The notes under the pieces are model-generated. The model did not search any database, had not been told where the DNA came from, and saw only the letters and a list, made by a program, of their open reading frames with translations. Positions 1-6,543 of a stretch of DNA of 10,665 bases are shown piece by piece. Position 1 is the stretch's first letter, and each line of letters starts with the position of its first letter. A program made the translations under genes and the position numbers. This DNA comes from Sediminibacterium ginsengisoli (GTDB lineage: Bacteria > Bacteroidota > Bacteroidia > Chitinophagales > Chitinophagaceae), in contig CALPSK010000012.1 in NCBI GenBank assembly GCA_943326215.1, forward strand, positions 1-10,665, read 5' to 3'.

Positions 1-1850
1 ACCATCCAATCGGCACTAGAGATATATACTTTTTCTTTTCCCTTGTTGTGGAATATCATTACACGCGCATGCTCTAAATACTGATCCACAATACTAATAG
101 CGTTTATAGGATTTTTTGATTTCTCCATTCCTTCTTTTAGGGTAAGTATACCTCTTATAATTAAGTTTACTTTCACGCCCGTTTTCAAAGCCTTATACAA
201 ATGGTCCAATAAAATTTGATCGCTTAATGAATTAAGTTTAACAGTTATTTCAGCTGCATAGCCTTGTTTGGCAAATTTTATCTCCTCATTTATTAATTGA
301 ATAATACTACTACGCATACTAATAGGCGATATTAATAAATGTTTACTTTTTTGAATGGGCTTGCCACCTAATTGCCAATTCATTAAATAAGTAAATACCT
401 TATTCACCTCCATTAATAAGGCTTTGTTGGCCGTTAACAAACAATGATCGGCATAAATCCTTGCCGTTTTTTCATTTAAGTTACCTGTGCTAATAAAGCC
501 GTATTGTTGAATTTTATTGTTAACCCTTTTTTGAATGATACATATTTTGGCATGTACCTTTATATTAGGAATACCCACCAGTACCTTAACGCCTTCTTCC
601 TCCATCATGGTTTTCCATTCTAAATTGGCTTCTTCATCAAATCTTGCTTTTAATTCTAAAAAGACAGTCACCTCTTTTCCGTTTCTAGCAGCGTTGATAA
701 GTGCATTAATCACTTTAGAGTTACTGGCTAAACGGTAAGCAGTTATTTTTATGGAAATAACATTGTCATCCATTGCTGCTTCTCTTAACATATCAATCAC
801 AGGATCGAAGCTATGGTAAGGGAAATGCAGCATCACATCTTTTTTCAATATTACTTCAGAGACCTGGGTTTTATTTCTAAAAGCGGGATGCGGGAAGGGC
901 TTTGGTCTTTCTTGTTTTTCTACGAGTACATCTGGAAAATCCATGAAGTGTCTGAAATTATGAATATGGCCTCCTGGAATAATACTGCTTTTACGCGTAA
1001 GATGTAATTTTTGAATTAAGTAGTCAAGTAGTTCGGCGTTCATGTCTTTGTCATACACAAAACGAACTGGCTTTCCTTTTCTTCTATTTTTGACACCCTT
1101 GGAAATTTTTTCAACAAAGTTTAATCCTACTTCTTGGTCTAGGTCAATTTCAGCGTCCTTCGTAATTTTAAATACATGGGCATCGAAATGACTAAATTTA
1201 AAATGCGAAAAGATAACGGGTAAATTAAACTTAATGATATCTTCTAATAATATAATGGCCTTTGTTCCTTTGGAAGAGGGAAGAATAACAAAGCGACCAA
1301 TAGACCTAGAAGGAATTTCAATTAAGGCAAATTTTTCATGATAGGCGTTTTTTTTGTTTCTCATGACAATGGCTAAATACAAACTCTTATCACGCAAGTA
1401 GGGAAGCTCAGGTAAATTTTCGATCATCAAAGGAATAATATAGGGGCGTACTACATCGTCGAAGTAATTGCGTACAAATATTTTTTGCGTAAGGTTTAGC
1501 TTTTTATCATTAATAATAAGAACCTTTCTTTTAATAAGCTCTTTATTGATATTATTCCAAATACGGTTGAATTCACTTTGTTGTTTGAGTACTACTTTTT
1601 GAATTTCATCTAATATTAAATTCGGCGAATCTAAAATATCTATATTAAGAGATTTCTTTTTATCAATAAATTCCACCATTCTTTTTAAAGTAGCTACACG
1701 CACTCGGAAAAATTCATCTAAATTGTTCGAGAATATACCTAAGAAACGAATTCTATCTTTTAAAGTAACGCTTGGGTCATTGGCTTCTTGTAAAACACGG
1801 GCATTAAAGCTAAGCCAGCTAATGTCTCTAGGTATGTAATTGTTCTTCAT
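1..1850 (-). CDS. ppk1: Polyphosphate kinase 1 (partial, C-terminus beyond left edge)
   Basis: Reversibly transfers the gamma-phosphate of ATP to growing polyphosphate chains at the membrane or in the cytosol. Reading from the ATG at 1850 the frame stays open for 616 codons to the window edge; the family is usually about 690-700 residues, so roughly 75-85 are missing. The start MKNNYIPRDISWLSFNARVL is the typical PPK N-terminal domain beginning, followed by NNLDEFFRVR near residue 50. The catalytic half has KVHAK with His433 (matching the autophosphorylated His435 of E. coli), STGNLNEKTARIYADH right after it, EHAR with His594 (matching E. coli His592) and SSADWM at the very edge. The residue matching E. 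coli His454 is Phe452. It is divergent from the phosphatase gene, and a good promoter lies 42 bases upstream. The family assignment is very secure; the exact end cannot be seen. Confidence 0.97.
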   Translation of the reverse strand, partial: MKNNYIPRDISWLSFNARVLQEANDPSVTLKDRIRFLGIFSNNLDEFFRVRVATLKRMVEFIDKKKSLNIDILDSPNLILDEIQKVVLKQQSEFNRIWNNINKELIKRKVLIINDKKLNLTQKIFVRNYFDDVVRPYIIPLMIENLPELPYLRDKSLYLAIVMRNKKNAYHEKFALIEIPSRSIGRFVILPSSKGTKAIILLEDIIKFNLPVIFSHFKFSHFDAHVFKITKDAEIDLDQEVGLNFVEKISKGVKNRRKGKPVRFVYDKDMNAELLDYLIQKLHLTRKSSIIPGGHIHNFRHFMDFPDVLVEKQERPKPFPHPAFRNKTQVSEVILKKDVMLHFPYHSFDPVIDMLREAAMDDNVISIKITAYRLASNSKVINALINAARNGKEVTVFLELKARFDEEANLEWKTMMEEEGVKVLVGIPNIKVHAKICIIQKRVNNKIQQYGFISTGNLNEKTARIYADHCLLTANKALLMEVNKVFTYLMNWQLGGKPIQKSKHLLISPISMRSSIIQLINEEIKFAKQGYAAEITVKLNSLSDQILLDHLYKALKTGVKVNLIIRGILTLKEGMEKSKNPINAISIVDQYLEHARVMIFHNKGKEKVYISSADWM

Positions 1851-1891
1851 CTGTATCTAAATTTCGATGTAAAATTAAGCTTTAAAATTAG

Positions 1892-1923
1892 CAAAGATAT
1901 ATTTAGTAATATTCTGGTTACAA
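1892..1923 (-). promoter_or_regulatory. Predicted Bacteroidota sigma-A promoter of ppk1
   Basis: On the minus strand a TTG (plus-strand CAA at 1921-1923) is followed after 21 bases by TATCTTTG (plus-strand CAAAGATA at 1892-1899), which fits the Bacteroidota -7 consensus TAnnTTTG exactly, with spacing in the usual range. Transcription would begin near 1885, leaving a leader of about 35 bases before the ppk1 ATG. The motif is seen directly; promoter activity is inferred. I found no equally good match facing the phosphatase gene in the same 148-base gap. Confidence 0.6.
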
Positions 1924-1998
1924 TTTGGTAATACTAAGTTAACAATACCGACATATTCAGTTTATATAAATAGTCGTTTTTTACATAAACTATAACCC

Positions 1999-2844
1999 AT
2001 GGACAAAAGACCAATGGAGATATGTATTGTAAGCGACTTGCATTTAGGCACATTTGGTTGTCAGGCAAAAGAGATTTTAAATTACTTAAAGAGCATCAAG
2101 CCCAAAACACTTATTTTAAATGGGGACATTATAGACATTTGGCAGTTCAATAAACGCTATTTTCCAGCGAGTCACATGGCCGTGATTAAGCAAATTTTTA
2201 GCATGGCTAGTAAGGATACCAAGGTTATTTATATCACAGGCAACCACGATGAAGCCTTGCGTAAATATGCCGACTTTGAAATGGGTAATATCCAATTAAC
2301 CGATAAAATTGTTTTTGAAATAAACGGTGAAAAGAATTGGGTATTCCATGGTGACGTATTTGATAGAACCACAAAAGGTGGTGCTAAAATAATAGCAAAA
2401 TTGGGAGGCTATGGTTATGACTTACTTATTCTTATAAATAGCTTGGTGAATTTGAGTTTAAAATTAATGGGTAAGGAAAAAATGAGCTTGAGTAAGAGCG
2501 TGAAAAATGGGGTTAAAAAAGCAGTTTCTTGGATTAATAATTTTGAACAAACTGCAGCAGAATTAGCTATTGAAAATAATTATCAATATGTGATATGTGG
2601 GCATATTCATCAGCCACAACAACGTGTGGTAACTACTGATAAAGGAACTGTCACTTATTTAAATAGTGGAGATTGGATTGAAAATTTAACTTCCTTAGAA
2701 TATTATGATAATGCTTGGACTTTATATCATTATGACCCTAAACAATTTGAAGAAGAGAAGGGAAGCAAGAAAAATAAAATTATCAATTTAAGAGAAGAGT
2801 TAAGTGTGATGACCAAGGAAGTGGCCTTTCAAGTGTCCATGTAA
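1999..2844 (+). CDS. LpxH-type UDP-2,3-diacylglucosamine diphosphatase-like metallophosphatase
   Basis: A calcineurin-like metallophosphatase of 281 residues with the full set of metal ligands: SDLHLG (Asp13, His15), NGDIID (Asp43), TGNHDE (Asn82, His83), HGD (His117) and GHIHQP (His202, His204), followed by NSGDW (222-226). This arrangement is that of the LpxH/COG2908 group, which hydrolyses UDP-2,3-diacylglucosamine to lipid X in lipid A synthesis on the inner face of the inner membrane. The long insert at about 120-180 and the SDLHLGTFGCQA start resemble the second, LpxH2-like subgroup, whose role is less certain, so the true substrate could be another nucleotide- or lipid-linked phosphoester. 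Met6 is an alternative start, only five codons in. The glycosyltransferase gene begins 12 bases after the stop, implying co-transcription. Confidence 0.85.
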   Translation: MDKRPMEICIVSDLHLGTFGCQAKEILNYLKSIKPKTLILNGDIIDIWQFNKRYFPASHMAVIKQIFSMASKDTKVIYITGNHDEALRKYADFEMGNIQLTDKIVFEINGEKNWVFHGDVFDRTTKGGAKIIAKLGGYGYDLLILINSLVNLSLKLMGKEKMSLSKSVKNGVKKAVSWINNFEQTAAELAIENNYQYVICGHIHQPQQRVVTTDKGTVTYLNSGDWIENLTSLEYYDNAWTLYHYDPKQFEEEKGSKKNKIINLREELSVMTKEVAFQVSM

Positions 2845-2856
2845 TTAAGTTCATTC

Positions 2857-3855
2857 ATGAAAATATTTTATGCAATACAAGGAACAGGTAATGGCCATAT
2901 AAGTAGGGCAGAACAGTTATATCCCTATTTAAAAAAACATGGAGAGGTAGACTTTTTCTTGAGTGGTTCTAATGCACAATTACAAACCCCACTGCCCATT
3001 AAATATAGAAGTAATGGGATTAGTTTACATTATAAATCATCAGGCGGAATGGATTATGGAAAAATTTCAAAATCGCTAGGCTTTAATATATATAAAGAAG
3101 CCAAGGCGTTGCCCATTGAAAATTATGATGTCATTATTAACGATTTTGAATTCATTACTTCTTTGGCTTGTACTTTAAAGAAGAAAAAAAGTATTCAGTT
3201 CGGACACCAGGCTAGTTTTCAAAGTAAGTTAACACCTAGAGCCAATCACTTTAATCCTTTAGGTAATTGGGTGCTAGATAAATTTGTGAGAAGCTCGCAT
3301 TATATGGGTTTGCATTTTGAATCTTATGATAATAATATATTCAATCCTATTATTAAAGAAGAGATAATTAATGCAAGTCCCGTTGACAATGGCCATATCA
3401 CTGTTTATTTACCTCAGTACTCACTTTCTATTTTAAATCCTTATTTTTTCGCGCAATCAAAATTTTCTTTTGAAGTTTTTACCAAGGAAGTGAAGCAGGT
3501 TACTAAGTATAATAATATTACACTACTTCCCATTGACAATGCCAGTTTTACTCAAAGTTTAATTAGCTGCCATGGCATTATAACAGCGGGCGGTTTTGAA
3601 ACACCAGCAGAAGCCATGTATTTAAAAAAGAAATTATTAAGTATACCTATATTAAACCATTTCGAACAAGAATGCAATGGAGCTGCCATGCAAAAAATGG
3701 GTGTGAAAGTGATTAAAAAAATTGACAAAAAATTTAATCAAATATTTACAGAGTGGATTCAAACAGACAATACCATTCCATTCAAATTAACCCATTCGAC
3801 AGAAGAAATCGTGAATCTATTAATGCAACAAATTTCATATAATCAAGTAGCTTAA
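2857..3855 (+). CDS. MurG-like GT-B glycosyltransferase (MJ1255 type)
   Basis: A 332-residue protein with the two-domain layout of GT-B transferases. The N-terminal glycine loop QGTGNGHISRAEQ (8-20) resembles the acceptor-side loop of MurG and the MJ1255/VC2487 family. The C-terminal donor site shows TAGGFETPAEAMYLKKK (243-259), with the Gly-Gly and Glu that contact the nucleotide-sugar, then PILNHFEQECNGAAMQKMGV (264-283), which corresponds to the conserved Gln/Asn-Ala region of MurG. There is no signal peptide or clear membrane span, so it is probably cytoplasmic or peripherally bound. It follows the LpxH-like phosphatase by 12 bases, suggesting a shared glycolipid or envelope-polymer pathway. 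The family is clear; donor and acceptor cannot be read from the sequence. Confidence 0.85.
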   Translation: MKIFYAIQGTGNGHISRAEQLYPYLKKHGEVDFFLSGSNAQLQTPLPIKYRSNGISLHYKSSGGMDYGKISKSLGFNIYKEAKALPIENYDVIINDFEFITSLACTLKKKKSIQFGHQASFQSKLTPRANHFNPLGNWVLDKFVRSSHYMGLHFESYDNNIFNPIIKEEIINASPVDNGHITVYLPQYSLSILNPYFFAQSKFSFEVFTKEVKQVTKYNNITLLPIDNASFTQSLISCHGIITAGGFETPAEAMYLKKKLLSIPILNHFEQECNGAAMQKMGVKVIKKIDKKFNQIFTEWIQTDNTIPFKLTHSTEEIVNLLMQQISYNQVA

Positions 3856-3996
3856 TACGTAAATCACATAATCATGATATCTAAGACTGAACAAGTGGAC
3901 AAAGAAAATAATGAACTAATAAATATCCATTATTAAACTAACTTGTAAGCTATCCACTAACCTACCAATATTATTTAATCCATTCATTTACACATT

Positions 3997-4341
3997 ATGT
4001 ATCTTATCCAAAACCAAAACAAAGAAACCACTGCTTACATTCAAAATATGATGATATTGGATGTGGCGCAAGAAAAAGTAATTGGCATTTTAATTGGGGA
4101 TTGTTTTTTTGGTAAAAACAATAAAGTAGTGGGCAAGATATTTAACCAAACTGCTTATTTACTCAATGGTGAAATTATTGGTAAAATAGAGTTGGATAAA
4201 AGTTTTAAAAATACAGCTATTAAGAAAGCTTTAATGGCACAGGCATGGGATATTCTTATGAATATTTCAGAACACACAGGTGCTTGGATAGTAGACACTA
4301 AAAAATGGAGCAAGACCGAACTTATCAAACATTTGGAATAA
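3997..4341 (+). CDS. Small hypothetical protein with four beta-hairpin repeats (beta-flower-like)
   Basis: The 114 residues have no signal peptide or membrane segment. Residues 1-64 consist of about four degenerate units of 14-18 residues, each a strand, a polar turn and a second strand: TTAYI (11-15), EKVIGILIG (26-34), NNKVVGKI (41-48) and NGEIIGKI (57-64). The last two, GDCFFGKNNKVVGKI and TAYLLNGEIIGKI, are plainly alike. This resembles proteins I know as four-fold beta-flower proteins, common in Bacteroidota and of unknown role; that match is from memory. The C-terminal 50 residues look mostly helical, ending in a Lys/Trp-rich tail. It is 141 bases after the glycosyltransferase and converges with the PLP-enzyme gene, only 23 bases between stops. 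The coding call rests on the repeat pattern and the length of the open frame. Confidence 0.72.
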   Translation: MYLIQNQNKETTAYIQNMMILDVAQEKVIGILIGDCFFGKNNKVVGKIFNQTAYLLNGEIIGKIELDKSFKNTAIKKALMAQAWDILMNISEHTGAWIVDTKKWSKTELIKHLE

Positions 4342-4364
4342 TTAATAATTTTTTCGAAAGCGAT

Positions 4365-5327
4365 CTAATCATTTTTAGCAGGAAACCAAGTTCCAAATTT
4401 GGTAAGATCGACATTGCCGCCTGTTAAAATAATACCCACTTTTTTTCCTTTGAATAAATGAGCATTGCGCATGGCTGCTGCAAAAGGCACTACACAGCTT
4501 GGCTCTACAATTATTTTCATTCTTTCATAAATTAAGCGAAGCGCTGCAATAATTTCTTCTTCAGAAACAAGTAGTATATCTGTTACATGTTCTTTAATAA
4601 TGCCTAAGGTTTGTTCACTAAGGGTGGTCAATAGTCCATCTGCAATGGTATTAATAAAAGGGGCTTTTTCCACTTTACCCGATTTAATACTTAATACTGC
4701 ATCTGCTGCCCCTTCTGGTTCTCCGCCATATACTTTTAAACCTGGTTTAAAAAATTGGGCACCTAAACAAGTACCAGAAAGTAAACCCCCGCCGCCCACG
4801 GGTGTTATGACCACGTCTAAATCGGGGACTTCTTCTATTAATTCTTTGACACAAGTAGCTTGTCCCGTTATCACTCTATAATCATCATAAGGATGTATAA
4901 ATTCAGCACCCGTTTCTGATACTACTTTATCTAAGGCTGCTTCTCTAGCTGCTTGATTGGATTCGCAAATAATTACTTCTGCCCCATAACCTCTTACTGC
5001 ATCTACTTTTACCTGAGGAGAAGATTTTGGCATTACTATATAAGCTTTAATACCTAATGTTTTTGCTGCATAGGCCAAGGCTTGTGCGTGATTGCCTGAA
5101 GAATGCGTGGCAATTCCATTTTTTAATTGTGCAGGACTTAAACTTAAAGTAGCGTTCATGCCTCCTCTAATTTTAAAGGCCCCAATTTTTTGAAAGTTCT
5201 CGCACTTAAAATAAAAATCAATACCTGTTAATTCGTTAATACTTTTATTGGTAAGCACAGGTGTGCGGTGAATATAAGGTGCGATCGTTTTTGCTGCAAG
5301 CTCCACAGCTTCTTTGGTTATTTTCAT
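4365..5327 (-). CDS. PLP-dependent threonine dehydratase / serine racemase family enzyme
   Basis: A fold-type II PLP enzyme of 320 residues, the length of a catalytic domain alone; it lacks the C-terminal ACT domain of biosynthetic IlvA, so isoleucine feedback is not expected. The Schiff-base lysine is Lys52 in GAFKIRGG, the substrate carboxylate loop is THSSGNHAQA (74-83) and the phosphate-binding loop is PVGGGGLLSG (176-185). LTGGNVDL (301-308) closes the PLP ring site. Family reactions are deamination of L-threonine or L-serine, or racemisation of serine. Ser77 and the set Glu203, Ala207, Asp209 match the second catalytic base and metal ligands of eukaryotic serine racemase, whereas E. coli threonine dehydratases have Ala in the Ser77 position. 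It is divergent from the PhyH-type gene across 195 bases. The family is certain; racemase versus dehydratase is open. Confidence 0.93.
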   Translation of the reverse strand: MKITKEAVELAAKTIAPYIHRTPVLTNKSINELTGIDFYFKCENFQKIGAFKIRGGMNATLSLSPAQLKNGIATHSSGNHAQALAYAAKTLGIKAYIVMPKSSPQVKVDAVRGYGAEVIICESNQAAREAALDKVVSETGAEFIHPYDDYRVITGQATCVKELIEEVPDLDVVITPVGGGGLLSGTCLGAQFFKPGLKVYGGEPEGAADAVLSIKSGKVEKAPFINTIADGLLTTLSEQTLGIIKEHVTDILLVSEEEIIAALRLIYERMKIIVEPSCVVPFAAAMRNAHLFKGKKVGIILTGGNVDLTKFGTWFPAKND

Positions 5328-5428
5328 TTTTCGTTTTTATATATTTTTCACTCCTCAATTTAAATAAAAAATGGGTTTAGTCACTATTTCCTTTATAAAG
5401 TTTTTGTATATTTAGAGATGAAAACTTT

Positions 5429-5460
5429 TTGCATTATTAATGTTTATTTAATTACTTTAT
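5429..5460 (+). promoter_or_regulatory. Weak candidate promoter of the PhyH-type oxygenase gene
   Basis: A TTTTG ending at 5431 is followed after 21 bases by TACTTTAT (5453-5460), matching the first six positions of TAnnTTTG but not the final TG. Spacing and distance to the start (about 60 bases) fit a Bacteroidota promoter. The surrounding 195-base divergent gap (5328-5522) is extremely AT-rich, so a chance match is quite possible. I found no convincing consensus match facing the PLP-enzyme gene in the same gap. Confidence 0.25.
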
Positions 5461-5522
5461 TACAATATTCAACCATTTAATTACAATTAATTTTTTTAAA
5501 ATCATTTTATAAATTTTACCAT

Positions 5523-6344
5523 ATGTCTTCATTGTTAACACCTCAGCAAATCGCAGCCTATCATAAAGATGGCTATATCATTGTTAAAAACTTTTGCTCT
5601 AAACAAGAAGTAGATAAAATGTATTCCACTGCTTTAGAGGATAAGGCTATGGAGAAAAATGCCTTGGATTTAAACGATCAAACAGGGAAGAAAACCAGGC
5701 TCTCTTTATGGTTTACACCAGGAAGCGATGTTTTCGGTTATTTAACTAGAAGTGAAAAAATGGTGGATTCGGTGGCCAATTTATTGGACAGTGATGCGCC
5801 GGTATGTCATTTTCATTCCAAACTCATGCAAAAAGAACCTAAAGTGGGAGGTGCTTGGGAATGGCATCAAGATTATGGCTACTGGTATAAGAACCAGTTT
5901 ATGTTTCCCGACCAGCTGGTAAGTGTAATGATTGCACTTACTCCAGCCAACAAAGAAAACGGATGTATTCAAGTCATAAAAGGCTCTCATAAATTGGGTA
6001 GAGTGAACCATGGTTTTGCAGGAGAACAAGTGGGTGCAGACCAAACAATGGTAGACAATGCATTGAAAACCATGGAATTAGTCTATGTTGAAATTGAACC
6101 AGGGGATGCCCTTTTCTTCCATAGTAATATACTACACCGCTCTGAAGCCAACTTATCCAATAGCCCAAGATGGTCCATTATTTCATGCTATAGCGCCCAG
6201 TCCAATTTAGCTTATAATGAAACCTCATCATCCTGGCATACGCCTATTGAAAAAGTACCTAATGAGGCCCTTTTAAATTGGGAATCTAGCTCCCTTTCGG
6301 CCGCCGACTTTCTTAAAAAAGAGAACGATCCTGCTCTAAAATAA
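5523..6344 (+). CDS. PhyH-type Fe(II)/2-oxoglutarate-dependent oxygenase
   Basis: A cytoplasmic non-haem iron oxygenase of 273 residues, normal for the phytanoyl-CoA dioxygenase (PhyH) family, which hydroxylates small molecules while decarboxylating 2-oxoglutarate. The iron facial triad is visible: His115 and Asp117 in EWHQDYGYW and the distal His205 in ILHRSEAN. Arg216 in NSPRWS is placed to bind 2-oxoglutarate, and Lys100 in FHSKLM may assist. The opening TPQQIAAYHKDGYIIVKNF is the classic N-terminal helix and strand of the family, and ENGCIQVIKGSHKLG (145-159) is the core segment also seen in ectoine hydroxylase-like members. There are no ectoine genes nearby, so EctD activity is not supported. 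It lies 199 bases before the SusC-like gene, which has its own promoter, so a functional link is not evident. The substrate is unknown. Confidence 0.92.
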   Translation: MSSLLTPQQIAAYHKDGYIIVKNFCSKQEVDKMYSTALEDKAMEKNALDLNDQTGKKTRLSLWFTPGSDVFGYLTRSEKMVDSVANLLDSDAPVCHFHSKLMQKEPKVGGAWEWHQDYGYWYKNQFMFPDQLVSVMIALTPANKENGCIQVIKGSHKLGRVNHGFAGEQVGADQTMVDNALKTMELVYVEIEPGDALFFHSNILHRSEANLSNSPRWSIISCYSAQSNLAYNETSSSWHTPIEKVPNEALLNWESSSLSAADFLKKENDPALK

Positions 6345-6394
6345 GCAAGACTAGTTCGGTAATTTCTCCTCTATTTTGCAGTTAAATTATTGTA

Positions 6395-6422
6395 AATCAT
6401 ATACTTACATAGTAATCATATA
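6395..6422 (+). repeat. Nine-base direct repeat upstream of the SusC promoter
   Basis: AATCATATA occurs at 6395-6403 and again at 6414-6422, 19 bases start to start, about 60-90 bases upstream of the -7 element of the SusC promoter. The spacing is near two helical turns, which would place both copies on one DNA face, as for an activator site. In such AT-rich DNA this may be chance. Confidence 0.3.
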
Positions 6423-6461
6423 AAATTGTGTAATTTTTTGACCTAAAAAAGGCTTAAATCC

Positions 6462-6491
6462 TTGTCATTTGTTAATATTTTATTAAATTTG
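6462..6491 (+). promoter_or_regulatory. Predicted Bacteroidota sigma-A promoter of the susC/susD-like operon
   Basis: TTG at 6462-6464 is followed after exactly 19 bases by TAAATTTG at 6484-6491, a full match to the TAnnTTTG -7 consensus at ideal spacing. Transcription would start near 6497, giving a leader of about 45 bases that lacks a Shine-Dalgarno sequence and is A-rich just before the ATG. This is the best promoter in the window and suggests strong expression by the main sigma factor rather than by an ECF sigma factor. Confidence 0.7.
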
Positions 6492-6543
6492 GCATACGAG
6501 TTATATACTAGACATGTTCAGTTTAACAAAAATCAAATAAAGT

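Noticed and set aside
535..1007. Plus-strand open frames across the left part of the window
   Set aside because: They lie opposite the unmistakable ppk1 reading frame and their products show no family features.
3874..3936. Twenty-codon open frame (MISKTEQVDKENNELINIHY) in the gap after the glycosyltransferase gene
   Set aside because: Very short, no promoter or ribosome-site support, no recognisable family, and it coincides with the weak inverted repeats; chance is the simplest explanation.
4342..4364. Possible bidirectional terminator between the two convergent stops
   Set aside because: Only 23 bases, with a short TTTCGAAA palindrome and a T-run but no stem long enough to be convincing.
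4600..4881. Plus-strand open frame of 93 codons
   Set aside because: It is antisense to the conserved PLP-enzyme gene and its protein is low-complexity Pro/Ser-rich, as expected from a shadow frame.
5781..6168. Two minus-strand open frames
   Set aside because: Both are antisense to the catalytic core of the PhyH-type oxygenase and show no domain signature.
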